This document shows positions 33,626 to 46,200 of a stretch of 64,000 nt of DNA, one piece after another. The notes below the pieces were generated by a model that made no database searches, was not told the origin of the DNA, and worked only from the letters and a program-made list of their open reading frames with translations. Positions within the stretch are counted from its first letter, which is position 1. Each line of letters begins with the position of its first letter. The stretch is taken from positions 175,180,017-175,244,016 of the forward strand of contig NC_061513.1 in NCBI RefSeq assembly GCF_022539505.1, in the 5' to 3' direction. The DNA is from Lolium rigidum. Lineage: Eukaryota > Streptophyta > Magnoliopsida > Poales > Poaceae. The position numbers and the translations under genes were made by a program.

Positions 33626-33765
33626 ATCGACTGTATCCGGGTCGACCCCGTGTGTAAAGCGCTGCTTGAGGAAGGCCAGAGATGTCGCTAAAACTATCAA
33701 GTGTAACCGGGATAGCCCCATGTGTAAAGCACTATGTGAGAAATGCCGGAGACGCCGTTAAAACT
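33626..33765 (+). repeat. Two 70-bp tandem repeats after the integrase remnant
   Basis: Unit 1 (33626-33695) and unit 2 (33696-33765) share ATCxAxTGTAxCCGGGxxxxCCCC, then xTGTGTAAAGC and a CGCxxTTAAAACT-like end. They directly follow the pol remnant. Short arrays are common between pol and the 3' LTR in this lineage. Confidence 0.6.
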
Positions 33766-34691
33766 ATGGAAGCTGAATTAAGTGAACCCTTGTGTTAGTA
33801 ACTATATCGGTTGAATTCACACCTGAGAAGTGGAAACGGAAAATGCAACACTCAGACGCGAGTGGAGCCTTTAAGCACCAAGCAGGGCATGCCAAAAAAA
33901 AGCGAGTTGCTCGCGTCTAATCCTACCATTCGTGTTTGTACCGAGGGGAACCAAAGTAGGGAAAACCTTTGCGCGATCACAACCTTCTTGTGCACCTCTT
34001 GGGTTGAGCAGCCATCCCCGACATGCCACACTCGAGGAAGACTTGTAAGGTAAGTTCCTGCGCTATGAGAGCCGGTTCTTCTCCTTCTGCAAGTTGGGAT
34101 ATCCTTGGCACGCAACACAAGCACAACTTCCCATCTCGAGCGCAGCATGGAGGTGCTGAAAGGCAGTGAAGTTCTCGTAAGTTCCCATGGCTTAGTTGGG
34201 AACTTGCGCGTGGAGCAAGCTATCCTGACGGCAGAGAGCCTTGTAGCCCACCGTGCTTCCCTGGACACGAGTTGATAGCACGGTGACCAGATCAAGTGCT
34301 CTCAGACACACCATGACTAAAGAGACGCGGATGGGAAGAACTTGCAGTGCCAAGGGGAAACCAAAAAGGAGAGAAAAAAGAAGTAAAAAAGAGAGAAGAA
34401 GGGAAAAGAATGGAAAAAGAGAGAAATATGTTGCAGGTGGTACTAGGGGACATGCAGGGACGCGCTACCCCGGGCAGCGGCACCACCCCGTACCTGGGAG
34501 CGCAACCACGGAGACAACATGAGAACTCAGGACGGCAACAGTACCAAGTTCTTACTAAGAAAAAGTAGTACTTGCTTACATAATATTTCCTCCCCTGTCT
34601 TTGTGCCCAAAGCTAGAGATTAGAAAGGCTATGGAGGCTACGAGGAAGAGTTAGCATCGAGGCCACCTCGGTGAGGGTAGCGCCTGGATCT
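33766..34691. other. Unassigned region between the Tat relic and the B3 fragment
   Basis: Contains a purine-rich, A/G-dominated stretch at about 34360-34430. No domain or terminal repeat was recognised. Confidence 0.35.
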
Positions 34692-34952
34692 TCAGGCGCC
34701 AGAAGTCTGGTGGTCATGTCCCTCGTCGGTCACCTCGGGGTTGTCATACAACACCCGATAGTGGCTGATGCTGAACACCTTGATGGTGAGGAGGCCGTGG
34801 CCGTCGAAGGATCAAATGAGGAGGTCCCTTAAGCACAGACGGTCATGAAAGAACTTCTCCCATCCGCGAGCTAGCCATAGATCCCCGGCTTCATCGTAGA
34901 AGATACACATGACGAAGTCGTCTTTGCAGCAATCCGCCACCCGCATTCTCAT
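34692..34952 (-). pseudogene. B3 DNA-binding-domain fragment
   Basis: Read from 34952 on the minus strand the frame gives FVMCIFYDEAGDLWLARGWE, KFFHDR...LRDLLI, a TGA (codon 47 of the fragment), then SFDGHGLLTIKVFSISHYRV and LYDN before a stop at 34692. The order W..GW..F..d..L..g.ll.F.fdG...f.v.vf is that of a plant B3 DNA-binding domain of the REM-like type. The N-terminal part is missing: the sequence is cut at 34970, where a Gypsy LTR starts. So this is a fragment of a transcription-factor gene broken by a retrotransposon and by a nonsense codon. Confidence 0.6.
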
Positions 34953-34969
34953 GCGTCGAGGGCGGCATC

Positions 34970-36383
34970 TGATACGTCCAAAATGTATCTACTTTCCCGA
35001 ACACTTTTGCTGTTGTTTTCCCTCTAATTTGTGTGTTTTGAATGCAACTAACACGGACTAACATTTTTTTCAGGAGAATTGCTCCGGTGCCTCGTTTTTG
35101 TGCCGAAATCCAACTTTCAGGAAAATTCCCGGAAAATATCGCAAAGTTCATATTTCACCCGAAGACTCATGGAGCCAGAAGACGAGACAGAGGGGGCCAC
35201 GAGGGGCCCACACCTACCCTAGGCGAGGGCCAGGCTTGGCCACGCCTAGGGGTGGTCTGGCCGCCTCGGCCACCCCCTCGGCCTCTCCTCCCGACTATAT
35301 TAAGCCTCATGACCTGAAAACAGAGGGGGGTTCGACGTTTTTCCAGAAAGAGTTCCACTGCTCTGCCACCACCAGAAACCCCAATCCGGGACCAGAAACT
35401 TCGTTCTGGCACCCTGCCGGGACGGGGAATTGGAGGAGATCATCGCCATCGCCATCACCATCACCGACGCCTCTCCATCAACCATGCATCCATGATTCCC
35501 CCATCCATGTGTGAGTACTTCCCCGCTATAGGCTGTAGGGGATGGTAGGGATTGTATGAGATTGTTCATGTAATAGCTATAAGATTGTTATGGGCATAGT
35601 GCCTAGTATCCGTTGTTAGTATTTTTGACATTGTTGCAACTTGTTATGCTTAATGCTTGTCACTTTGGGTCCGAGTGCCATGATCTCAGATCTGAACATG
35701 TTATTGATTCATGAGAATAATTATTGTTTTTGATCATACCTGCAAGTTGTATACACATATTGTTGTCCGGAACACGAGGCCCCAAAGTGACAGAAATTGG
35801 GATAACCAGAGGGGATGGCTATGATGTGAGGATCACGTGTGTTCACGGAGTGTTAATGCTTTGCTCCGGTACTCTATTAAAAGAAGTGCCTTAATTACCA
35901 GTAGTTTCCCTTGAGGCCCCGCTGCAACGGGCTGGTAGGACAAAAGATGTCATGCAAGTTTCTCATTACGAGCACACACGACTAAATAGGAACACACGCC
36001 TATGGTTATTTTATACTAGGATGCTTATATCATTATTACTTTTTCTACGGTGCCCGTGTCTTGCTTATTATATGAACTATCTCATTCATGCAGCGCCCGT
36101 TCATCCATCCCTGTGCCTACAATATTTTAATCATGTTGTCTACTGCAATCATCGTTACTGCTGTTTTTATTTCATTACTTCTGTTACTTTACCACTACCA
36201 CTACCATAAAACTGTTACTACTGATAAACTATTGCGAGCAAGTCTATTTGCAGGTGCAGGTGAATCGACAACTCATCTGTTAAAGCTTACAAATATTTTT
36301 TGGCTCCCCTTGTGTCGAATCAATAAATTTGGGTTTTACTTCCCTCGAAGACTGTTGAGATCCCCTATACTTGTGGATCATCA
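34970..36383 (+). mobile_element. 5' LTR of Gypsy element E
   Basis: Opens TGATACGTCCAAAATGTATC and closes TTGTGGATCATCA. After AGACTATTTTC comes TAGCGCCGTTGCCGGGGAG, a primer-binding site, so the 3' border is firm. About 1.41 kb. A TATA-like TATATTAAG at about 35296 and an R-U5-like region downstream fit an LTR. TGATACGTC openings are common in Triticeae Gypsy families. Confidence 0.75.
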
Positions 36384-36393
36384 AGACTATTTT

Positions 36394-36413
36394 CTAGCGC
36401 CGTTGCCGGGGAG
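36394..36413 (+). promoter_or_regulatory. Primer-binding site of element E
   Basis: TAGCGCCGTTGCCGGGGAG lies 11 bases after the LTR end. It is the standard grass Gypsy tRNA primer-binding motif with one change at its start. Confidence 0.7.
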
Positions 36414-36470
36414 ATAGCTTTATTTACAAGCCCACTTGAAGGTGATATTGTTCGCTGCAATTTATTTATT

Positions 36471-39076
36471 ATGGGGAAAGCTCCTGAATCAAAGTTCCCT
36501 ATATTGCCATCCACTACAAGAAGAGGTACAACTCTGAACACCTCTGTTGCTCTTGATTCGCCATCTGTTATGAGTAAGCTTCTTACTCCACCACATGATG
36601 CTACTTCTACTGAATTTGATAATGCTCCTGATGATTTTGATGATGCTTCTACTGTGCTTGGTAAGAGTGGTTCGTTAGGTCCTTTCCTAGATACTACAAT
36701 TGGTAAAGCTAAACAAACTGAAAATGCGGAAAATACTATTACACATGTTAGTTCACCTGAAACTAGAGGGGATCCTAGTTATGATCTTGATGAAACTTAT
36801 ATTGCACTTGATGATGACTTCATTGAAGAATATCATGCTATTAGATATGCAAGTGATATTAAAAGTCTTCTTGCAAGACGAGTTGTTAGATATAAATTGT
36901 CTCCTGATTCTAAGTTTTCCACATCTCCCATAAATATTAGAGATAAAAATTATAATTTCTCTCTGGATTTATCTTACATATCTATTGTCGAGAAAGAACC
37001 TTTCTGTGGTACTGAAAATGAAAGTGCTATGAAACATATGAATGAACTCTCTACTTTGAGCAATTTCTTCTCCGATGATATTAAGATACTTTGTCACTAA
37101 AATTTTCCCTCTCTCTCCGAAAGGAGCAGCTAAAATTTGGTATGATAATTTGTCTCCTGGATCTATTGATAGTCCTATTGGTTTGGTTAATGCCTTTTTT
37201 CAGAAATACTTCCCTGCTAGTGCTCAACATGCTGCTTTGCAGAAAATCTTTGACTTTGTGTAGGTGGAAGGAGAGAAATTGCCTGAATCTTGGGAAAGAT
37301 TTTGTTCTTTAATTAGAGCACTACCTAAACATCAAGTAGCTAAAAATGAACTCCTTGATATATTCTATAATGTACTAAATGTTGAATCTAGGACATACCT
37401 AGATAGTTGTGATGGTTGTGTTTTCAGGAAAAGAACTCCTGCTGAAGCCGAGGAATTATTGGCCAAAATAAGCAAAAATTATGACGATTGGACTACACCT
37501 GAGCCAACACCATAACCGAAGAAAAGGGGAATGATTGAATTAAATGATGAAGTAATGAGAGAAGCCAAGAAATCTCTTAAGGAGAAGGGTATTAAATCTG
37601 AAGATGTGAAGAATCTACCACCTATAGAAGAATTATGTAAGCCAATCTCTCGTGCTTCCACGATTGAGGTACACTCTCTCCAATGCTTTGATAGTAGAGA
37701 TATTCCCTACTCCAAACCTCCCGATCAATGCTTATATGAATTTGATAATTATATTGTTAAGCAAGATAATTTTAATAAGAGAGTGGAAAATCATCTAATG
37801 GAAAATTCTAGAGCTATCAATAATTTGCATGATATTGTGGAAAGAACCTCTAATGATGTTGAAATGCTTGTTAAACATTTCCATATGGTTCAAACTCAAA
37901 TTGATCAGCTCAGTAAAGTGCAAAAAGATTTGCTAGTTAATGCTTCAAGGGAAAAACATGCTTATGAAATAAGAACTGGAAGTGGTGTTTCTACTCAGGA
38001 TCCTTTATATCCTGAAGGACATACAAAGATAATTGAACAAGATTCTCAACAAGTTGATGATACTAGGACTAAGTCTATGAAAAATAAGAAGAAACATAAA
38101 ATTGTAGAATCCTCTGAACCTGCTAAAGATCCTAATAGTATATCTATCTCTGATGCTGAAACTGAAAGTGGTAATGATAAAAATGATGCTTCCGATAAAG
38201 AAGAAATTGAAGAGGAACCTGAAAAGCATACTAAGAATACAAAAAACACTAAGGAAGATTTCATTGCTAATAAACATGGAAGTGAAAGAGAACCTTGGGT
38301 GCAAGAACCAATGCCTTTTCCTGATAAGAAACATAAATCGAAGGAGGAAGAACACTATAACAAGTTATGTGAATGGATGAAGCCTTTGTTCTCGCAAATT
38401 CCTTTAACTGATGCTATTAAATTGCCTCCTTATTCAAATTATATGAAAGATGTTGTCTCTAATAAAAGGAAGATTCCAAATGAGGAAATATCCACTATGC
38501 TCGCTAATTATTCTTTTAATGGTAAGGTTCCAAAGAAGCTTGGTGATCCTGGCATACCCACTATTCCATGCTCCATCAAAAATAATTATGTTAGAACTGC
38601 TTTATGTGATTTGGGAGCAGGAGTTAGTGTTATGCCTTTTCTCTCTCTATAAGAGACTTGATCTAGAGAAATTAATACCAACTGATATATCTTTGCAAAT
38701 GGCTGATAAATCTACTACTATTCATGTTGGTATATGTGACGATGTTCTTGTTCAAGTTGCTCATAATTGTATGATATTAACTGACTTTGTTGTGCTTGAA
38801 ATGCCTGAAGATGATAATATGTCTATTATTCTTGGAAGACCTTTTATTAACACTGCAGGGGCTGTTATTGACTGCAACCAAGGAAAAGTAACTTTCAATG
38901 TTGATGATAAAGAGCACACGGTTTATTTTCCCAACAACATTGATAGGAAATATGGTCTAAATTCAATTATTAATATTGATACCATCCAAATTGGAAAATT
39001 TCATTTGCCTTTGCCAATGCCAAAGAAAGAGAATATTGCCATGATTGGGACTATGCCTGTCAAGGAGGTAACATAA
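36471..39076 (+). pseudogene. Gag-protease relic of element E
   Basis: Starts MGKAPESKFPILPSTTRRGT. The gag core follows in a second frame (PKGAAKIWYDNLSPGSIDSP, NAFFQKYFPAS, WERFCSLIRALP). After that come a coiled-coil and a Lys/Glu-rich linker (about 38050-38370). An aspartic protease end follows, with ALCDLGAGVSVMP as the catalytic D-[ST/L]-G region and IILGRPFINTAGAVID. Disruptions are a frameshift near 37100, in-frame stops at 37261-37263 and 37513-37515, and a frameshift near 38645 just after the protease active site. The relic ends EVT at 39076. In intact relatives this gag-protease leads into pol, but here it does not. Confidence 0.7.
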
Positions 39077-39465
39077 TCATAAAGTGAAATGCAAAGTTTT
39101 GTTTCATATAAATTGTTTTTCTAACAAGACTTGATCAACCTTGTTAACAAAGTAATTTTGCATGAAGGAAAATATGTTTTCACCTCTATACCATTGATTG
39201 ACTTTATATTAGAATGTATTAGAGTTGCTGTCGATTTGGTTTTGAATTTGTTTTTCATCATTCCATAATTGTTTTCCTGTGTTAGAATCATTATTCAAAC
39301 TCTGAAAATTGCACAAAAATAAAGTTTCTCCAAAAATTCCAGAAAAATCTACAAAAAATTTACGCATGAAAAGGGGCAGGGAGGCACCTGGGCAGCCCAG
39401 CGGGACCCACTGGCCGGCCACACCATGTGGTGGCGCGGGGCACACCCAGACCGCGCCAAGACCTC

Positions 39466-41057
39466 TGATGCGTGTAGTTGACACGTCCGTTGGGAACCCC
39501 AAGAGGAAGGTGTGATGCGCACAGCGACAAGTTTCCCTCAGTAAGAAACCAAGGTTTAATCGAACCAGTAGGAGTCAAGAAGCACGTTGAAGGTTGATGG
39601 CGGCGGGATGTAGTGCGGCGCAACACCAGAGATTCCGGCGCCAACGTGGAACCTCGCACAACACAACCAAAGTACTTTGCCCCAACGAAACAAGTGAGGT
39701 TGTCAATCTCACCGGCTTGCTCGTAACAAAGGATTAACCGTATTGTGTGGAAGATGATTGTTTGCAGAGAAAATAGTAAAACAAGTATTGCAAGCAGATT
39801 TGTATTTCAGTATTAAAAGAATGGACCGGGGTCCACAGCTCACTAGAGGTGTCTCTCCCATAAGATAAAAGCATGTTGGGTGAACAAATTACAGTCGGGC
39901 AATTGACAAATAGAGAGGGCATAACAATGCACATACATGACATGATAAGTATAGTGAGATTTAATTGGGCATTACGACAAAGTACATAGACCGCCATCCA
40001 ACTGCATCTATGCCTAAAAAGTCCACCTTCAGGTTATCGTCCGAACCCCTTCCAGTATTAAGTTGCAAAGCAACAGACAATTGCATTAAGTATGGTGAGT
40101 AATGTAATCGACAACTACATCCTCGGACATAGCGCCAATGTTTTATCCCTAGTGGCAACAACACAACACAACCTTAGAACTTTCTGTCACTGTCCCAGGT
40201 GTCAACGCAGGCATGAACCCACTATCGAGCATAAATACTCCCTCTTGGAGTTAAGAGTAAAAACTTGGCCAGAGCCTCTACTAGTAACGGAGAGAATGCA
40301 AGATCATAAACAACACATGTATAATAACTTGATAATTAACATGACATGGTATTCTCTATCCATCGGATCCCGACAAACACAACATATAGAATTACAGATA
40401 GATGATCTTGATCATGTTAGGCAGCTCACAAGATCCAACAATGAAGCACAATGAGGATAAGACAACCATCTAGCTACCGCTACGGACCCATAGTCCAGGG
40501 GTGAACTACTCACTCATCACTCCGGAGGCGACCATGGCGGTGTAGAGTCCTCCGGGAGATGAATCCCTCTCCGGCAGGGTGCCGGAGGAGATCTCCGTAA
40601 TCCCCGAGATGGGATCGGCGGCGGCGGCGTCTCAGTAAGGTTTTCCGTATCGTGGTTTTTCGCATCGGGGGTTTCGCGACGGAGGCTTTAAGTAGGCGGA
40701 AGGGCAGAGTCGGGGCCCGACGAGGGGCCACACCATAGGGCGGCGCGGCCCCCTTGGCCGCGCCGCCTTGTGGTGTCGCCACCTCGTGGCCCCACTTCGT
40801 ATGTTCTTCGGTCTTCCGGAAGCTCCGTGGAAAAATAGGCCCCCGGGTCTTCGTTTTGTCCAATTCCGAGAATATTTCGTTACTAGGATTTCGAAACCAA
40901 AAACAGCAGAAAACATGAACCGCCACTTCGGCATCTTGTTAATAGGTTAGTTCCGTAAAATGCACGAATATGACATAAAGTGTGCATAAAACATGTAGGT
41001 ATCATCAATAATATGGCATAGAACATAAGAAATTATCGATACATCGGAGACGTATCA
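39466..41057 (-). mobile_element. 3' LTR of element A
   Basis: On the minus strand it opens TGATACGTCTCCGATGTATC at 41057 and closes CACGCATCA at 39466, about 1.59 kb. A TATA-like TACTTAAAG lies near 40690. It pairs in sequence with the LTR of element B (50124-51720): shared phrases include CTCTTGGGGTTCCCAACGGA at the 3' end and GCCGGAGAGGGA in the middle. Confidence 0.7.
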
Positions 41058-43649
41058 AGCATCCCCAAGCTTAGTTCTCGCTCGTCCCGAGCAGGTAAAA
41101 CGATAACAAAGATAATTTCGAAGTGATATGCCATCATAACCTTGATCATACTATTTGTAAACATATGTAGTGGATGCAGCGATCAAAACAATGGTAATGA
41201 CATGAGTAAACAGGTGAATCATAAAGCAAAGACTTTTCATGAATAGTACTTCAAGACAAGTATTAATAAGTCTTGCATAAGAGTTAACTCATAAAGCAAT
41301 AAATCAAAGTAAAGGTATTGAAGCAACACAAAGGAAGATTAAGTTTCAGCGGTTGCTTTCAACTTGTAACATGTATATCTCATGGATAATTGTCAACATA
41401 GAGTAATATAACAAGTATAATATGCAAGTATGTAGGAATCAATGCACAGTTCACACAAGTGTTTGCTTCTTGAGGTGGAGAGAAATAGGTGAACCGACTC
41501 AACATAAAAGTAAAGAGAATGGTCCTTCAAAGAGGAAAGCATCGATTGCTATATTTGTGCTAGAGCTTTTATTTTGAAAACATGAAACAATTTTGTCAAC
41601 GGTAGTAATAAAGCATATGATTTATGTACATTATATCTTACAAGTTGCAAGTCTCATGCATAGTATACTAATAGTGCCCGCACCTTGTCCTAATTAACTT
41701 GGACTACCGGATCTTTGCAATGCATATGTTTTGACCAAGTGTCACAATGGGGTACCTCCATGTCGCCCGTACAAAGGTCTAAGGAGAAAGCTCGCATTTT
41801 GGATTTCTCGCTTTTGATTATTCTCAACTTAGACATCCATACCGGGACAACATGGACAACAGATAATGGACTCCTCTTTAATGCATAAGCATGTGGCAAC
41901 AATTATTATTCTCATATGAGATTGAGGATATATGTCCAAACCGAAACTTCCACCATGAATCATGGCTTTAGTTAGCGGCCCAAAGTTCTTCTCTAACAAT
42001 ATGCATGCTCCAACCATGAAGGTGGTAGATCTCTCTTGCTTCGTACAAGACGGACATGCATAGCAACTCACATGATATCCAACAAAGAATAGTTGATGGC
42101 GTCCCCGAAACATGGTTATCGCACAACGAGCAACTTAATAAGAGATAAAGTGCATAAGTACATATTCAATACCACAATAGTTTTTAAGCTATTTGTCCCA
42201 TGAGCTATATATTGCAAAGGTGAATGATGGAATTTTAAAGGTAGCACTCAAGCAATTTACTTTGGAATGGCGGATAAATACCATGTAGTAGGTAGGTATG
42301 GTGGACACAAATGGCATAGTGGTTGGCTCAAGTATTTTGGATGCATGAGAAGTATTCCTTCTCGATACAAGGTTTAGGCTAGCAAGGTTATTTGAAACAA
42401 ACACAAGGATGAACGGTACAGCAAAACTCACATAAAAGACATATGGTAAACATTATAAGACTCCATACCGTCTTCCTTGTTGTTCAAAACTCAATACTAG
42501 ATGTTATCTAGACTCTAGAGAAACCAAATATGCAAACCAAATTAGCAAGCTCTAAGTATTTCTTCATTAATGGGTGCAAAGTATATGATGCAAGAGCTTA
42601 AACATGAGCACAACAATTGCCAAGTATCAAATTGTCCAAGACATTTTAGAGTTAGTACATGTAGCATTTTCCAATTCCAACCATATAACAATTTAACGAA
42701 GAAGAACTTCGCCATGAATACTATGAGTAGAGCCTAAGGACATATTTGTCCATATGCTACAGCGGAGCGTGTCTCTCTCCCATAAAGTGAATGCTAGGAT
42801 CCATTTTATTCAAACAAAACAAAAAAAACAAAAAAAACAAACCGACGCTCCAAGCAAAGTACATAAGATGTGACGGAATAAAAATATAGTTTCAGGGGAG
42901 GAACCTGATAATGTTGTCGATGAAGAAGGGGATGCCTTGGGCATCCCCAAGCTTAGACGCTTGAGTCTTCTTAGAATATGCAGGGGTGAATCACCGGGGC
43001 ATCCCCAAGCTTAGAGCTTTCACTCTCCTTGATCATATTGCATCATACTCCTCTCTTGATCCTTGAAAACTTCCTCCACACCAAACTCGAAACAACTCAT
43101 TAGAGGGTTAGTGCATAATAAAAATTCACATGTTCAGAGGTGACACAATCATTCTTAACACTTCTGGACATTGCATAAAGCTACTGGACATTAGTGGATC
43201 AAAGGAATTCATCCAACATAGCAAAAGAGGCAATGCGAAATAAAAGACAGAATCTGTCAAAACAGAACGAGTCCGTAAAGATGGATTTTATTAGGCCACC
43301 GGACTTGCTCAAACGAAAATGCTCAAATTGAATGAAAGTTGCGTACATATCTGAGGATCATGCTCGTAAATTGGCTTAATTTTCTGAGCTACCTACAGGG
43401 AGATAGACCCAGATTCGTGACAGCAAAGAAATCTGGAACTTGCGCAGTAATCCAAATCTAGTACTTACTTTTCTATCAAAGACTTTACTTGGCACAACAA
43501 AACATAAAACTAAGATAAGGAGAGGTTGCTACAGTAGTAAACAACTTCCAAGACATAAATATAAAACAAAAATACTGTATTAAAAATATGGGTTGTCTCC
43601 CATAAGCGCTTTTCTTTAACGCCTTTCAGCTAGGCGCAGAAAGTGTAAC
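41058..43649 (-). other. 3' untranslated region of element A
   Basis: No reading frame of note. Three AAGCTTGGGGATGC blocks are present on the minus strand (about 41072, 42953 and 43013). One forms an inverted repeat, GGGGATGCC...GGCATCCCC. The block just before the LTR is the likely polypurine tract. Sequence is closely mirrored by 47541-50123 in element B. Confidence 0.55.
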
Positions 43650-45593
43650 TCAAGTAACATCGAGAGATGAAGCATCAACATCATAATTTGTTCTAATAAT
43701 AGAATCATAAGGTAACTTCATTCTCTTTCTAGGGAAGTGTTCCATACCTTTCTTGAGAGGAAATTGATATTTAATATTACCTTCCTTCATATCAATAGTA
43801 GCACCAACGGTTTGAAGAAAAGGTCTTCCCAATATAATGGGGCAAGATGCATTGCATTCAATATCCAAGACAACAAAATCAACGGGGACAAGGTTATTGT
43901 TAACCATAATATGAACATTATCAACTTTCCCCAAAGGTTTCTTTTTAGCATTATCAGCGAGATTAACATCCAAATAACAATTCTTCAATGGTGGCAAGTC
44001 AAGCATATCATAGACTTTTTTAGGCATAACGAAATACTTGCACCAAGATCACATAAGGCATTACAATCAAAATCTTTGACTCTCATTTTAATGATGGGCT
44101 CCCAACCATCTTCTAGCTTTCTAGGAATAGAAGTTTCAAGTTTTAGTTTCTCTTCTCTAGCTTTTATGAGAGCATTTGTAATATGTTTTGTGAAAGTCAA
44201 ATTTATAGCACTAGCATTGGGACTTTTAGCAAGTTTTTGTAAGAACTTTATAACTTCAGAGATATGGCAATCATCAAAATCTAAATCATTACAATCTAAA
44301 GCAATGGGATTATCATCCCCAAGGTTGGAAAAAATTTCAGCTAGCTTTATCACAAGCAGTTTCAGCAGTTTTAGCGAGTTCAGGTAATTTTGCGCGCTTT
44401 GCACTAGGAGTAGAAGCATTTCCAACACCAATTATTTTACCATTGATAGTAGGAGGTGCAGCAACATATGAATCATTAGCATTGCTAGTGGTGGTAATAG
44501 TCCAAACTTTAGCTACATTTTCCTTTTTAGCTAGTTTTTCATTTTCTTCTCTATCCCACCTAGCACGCAGTTCAGCCATTAATCTTATATTCTCATTAAT
44601 TCTAACTTGGATGGCATTTGCTGTAGTAACAATTTTATTTTCAATATCCCTATTAGGCATAACTTTCGATTTCAAAAGATTAACATCAGAGGCAAGCCTA
44701 TCAACTCTAGAAACAAGAATATCAATTTTATTGAGCTTTTCCTCAACAGATTTATTAAAGGCAGTTTGTGTACTAATAAATTCTTTAAGCATGGCTTCAA
44801 GTCCAGGGGGTGTATTCCTATTATTGTTGTAAGAATTCCCATAAGAATTAGCATAACCGTTACCATTATTATAAGGATATGGCCTATAGTTATTACTAGA
44901 ATTGTTCCGATAAGCATTGTTGTTGAAATTATTATTTTTAATGAAGTTTACATCAACATGTTCTTATTGGGCAACCAATGAAGCTAATGGAACATTATTA
45001 GGATCAACATTAGTCCTATCATTCGCAAGCATAGACATAATAGCATCAACCTTATCATTCAAGGAAGAGGATTCTTCAACAGAATTTACCTTCTTACCTT
45101 GTGGAGCTCTTTCCATATGCCATTCAGAGTAATTAACCATCATATTATCAAGAAGCTTTGTTGCTTCACCAAGAGTGATGGACATAAAGGTACCTCCAGC
45201 AGCTGAATCCAATAAATTCCGCGAAGAAAAATTTAGTCCCGCATAGAAGGTTTGGATGATCATCCAAGTAGTCGCTCCATGGGTTGGGCAATTTTTAACC
45301 AGAGATTTCATTCTTTCCCAAGCTTGAGCAACATGTTCATTATCTAATTGTTTAAAATTCATTATGCTACTCCTCAAAGATATAATTTTAGCAGGGGGAT
45401 AATATCTACCAATAAAAGCATCCTTGCATTTAGTCCAGGAATCAATACTATTCTTAGGCAGAGATAGCAACCAATCTTTAGCTCTTCCTCTTAATGAGAA
45501 AGGGAACAATTTTAATTTTATAATGTCACCATCTACATCTTTATACTTTTGCATTTCACATAGTTCAACAAAATTATTGAGATGGGCAGCAGC
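43650..45593 (-). pseudogene. Gag-protease relic of element A
   Basis: Minus-strand frames give AAAHLNNFVELCEMQKYKDV, LKLFPFSLRGRAKDWLLSLP, CKDAFIGRYYPPAKIISLRS, NEHVAQAWERMKSLVKNCPT and LDSAAGGTFMSITLGEATKL. These are a textbook Gypsy gag order. A coiled-coil linker follows. The protease has NALCDLGASIS, a MPKKVYDMLDLPPLKN end and CPIILGRPFLQTVGATIDM. The relic ends DASSLDVT at 43650. At least three frame changes occur (near 44960, 44790-44340 and 44030). The N-terminus is cut by the LTR at 45594. Confidence 0.7.
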
Positions 45594-46100
45594 TGTTGAC
45601 GTCAGAAACCCCCTGGCGGGCAGAGACGGGCAACACCGTAGAGCCGGGAACAACTAGGGCTGCGGCTGGCCCCAGTCCCTCAGAGCGACGGCCCGCAAAG
45701 CCTCCTGGTCGCGCGCGCCGATGCCAACTGCAAGGGCGTGCCACCTGACCTATACCCGGTCGGGAAGGTGTGGATGATGCCTCGCTTAGTTTCCGCAGGG
45801 CACACACGTAAACGTTAAATACGAGCCTCGATCGGCTCTCGGGTTATCCCGTGAATCGGCTCAAAGAGCCGATCCACCCATGATTCAGACGAGGTGTCCG
45901 AATATATGGTGGTCCTGCTTGATCAAGGTAAAGCTAATGAGATCTACGACGATTTAGGGTTTTCACCGCATAATCGGATCATCCTACTCACGATTGGGCC
46001 TCGCGCTCGCGCACGTTGACCGTAAGCCGATCCTAGACAGGGCCTAAAAACCAACACGAGGTTGATCCCCGGAACATCCTTTCTAGGGCTAGCAAACGCC
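45594..46100 (+). mobile_element. Partial LTR of an unrelated element at the gap edge
   Basis: Starts TGTTGACGTCAGAAACCCCC inside the gag of element A and runs to the assembly gap. It is GC-rich, with inverted phrases GATCGGCTCTCGG and AATCGGCTCAAAGAGCCGAT, and has no ORF. From memory this opening belongs to a Triticeae LTR family. The end is not visible. Confidence 0.55.
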
Positions 46101-46200
46101 NNNNNNNNNNNNNNNNNNNNNNNNNNNNNNNNNNNNNNNNNNNNNNNNNNNNNNNNNNNNNNNNNNNNNNNNNNNNNNNNNNNNNNNNNNNNNNNNNNNN
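46101..46200. other. Assembly gap (100 N)
   Basis: One hundred consecutive N. A round number usually marks a gap of unknown size. The sequence on its two sides is the same element family in opposite orientations, so the join may not reflect real adjacency. Confidence 0.95.

Larger units (their letters stand above)
34970..39465 (+). mobile_element. Gypsy element E: 5' LTR, primer site, gag-protease, no pol
   Basis: The order is LTR (34970-36383), primer-binding site, then an ORF relic with gag and aspartic protease ending at 39076, then untranslated sequence. That sequence is cut at 39465 by the LTR of element A. No reverse transcriptase, RNase H or integrase follows the protease. Either the family is non-autonomous or pol was deleted. 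The 3' LTR is not present next to it. Confidence 0.7.
39466..45593 (-). mobile_element. Gypsy element A, minus strand: gag-protease and 3' LTR
   Basis: Read on the minus strand: a gag relic from 45593, protease end at 43650, about 2.6 kb of untranslated sequence, a purine tract AAGCTTGGGGATGC at about 41059-41072, and the 3' LTR 41057-39466. The gag start and 5' LTR are missing because another LTR begins at 45594. No pol is present between protease and untranslated region. Same family as element B at 46201-51720, which lies in the opposite direction. Confidence 0.7.

Noticed and set aside
43737..44832. Plus-strand open frames across the gag of element A
   Set aside because: They mirror the gag-protease sequence on the minus strand. 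The same happens in reverse at 46345-47453 in element B.
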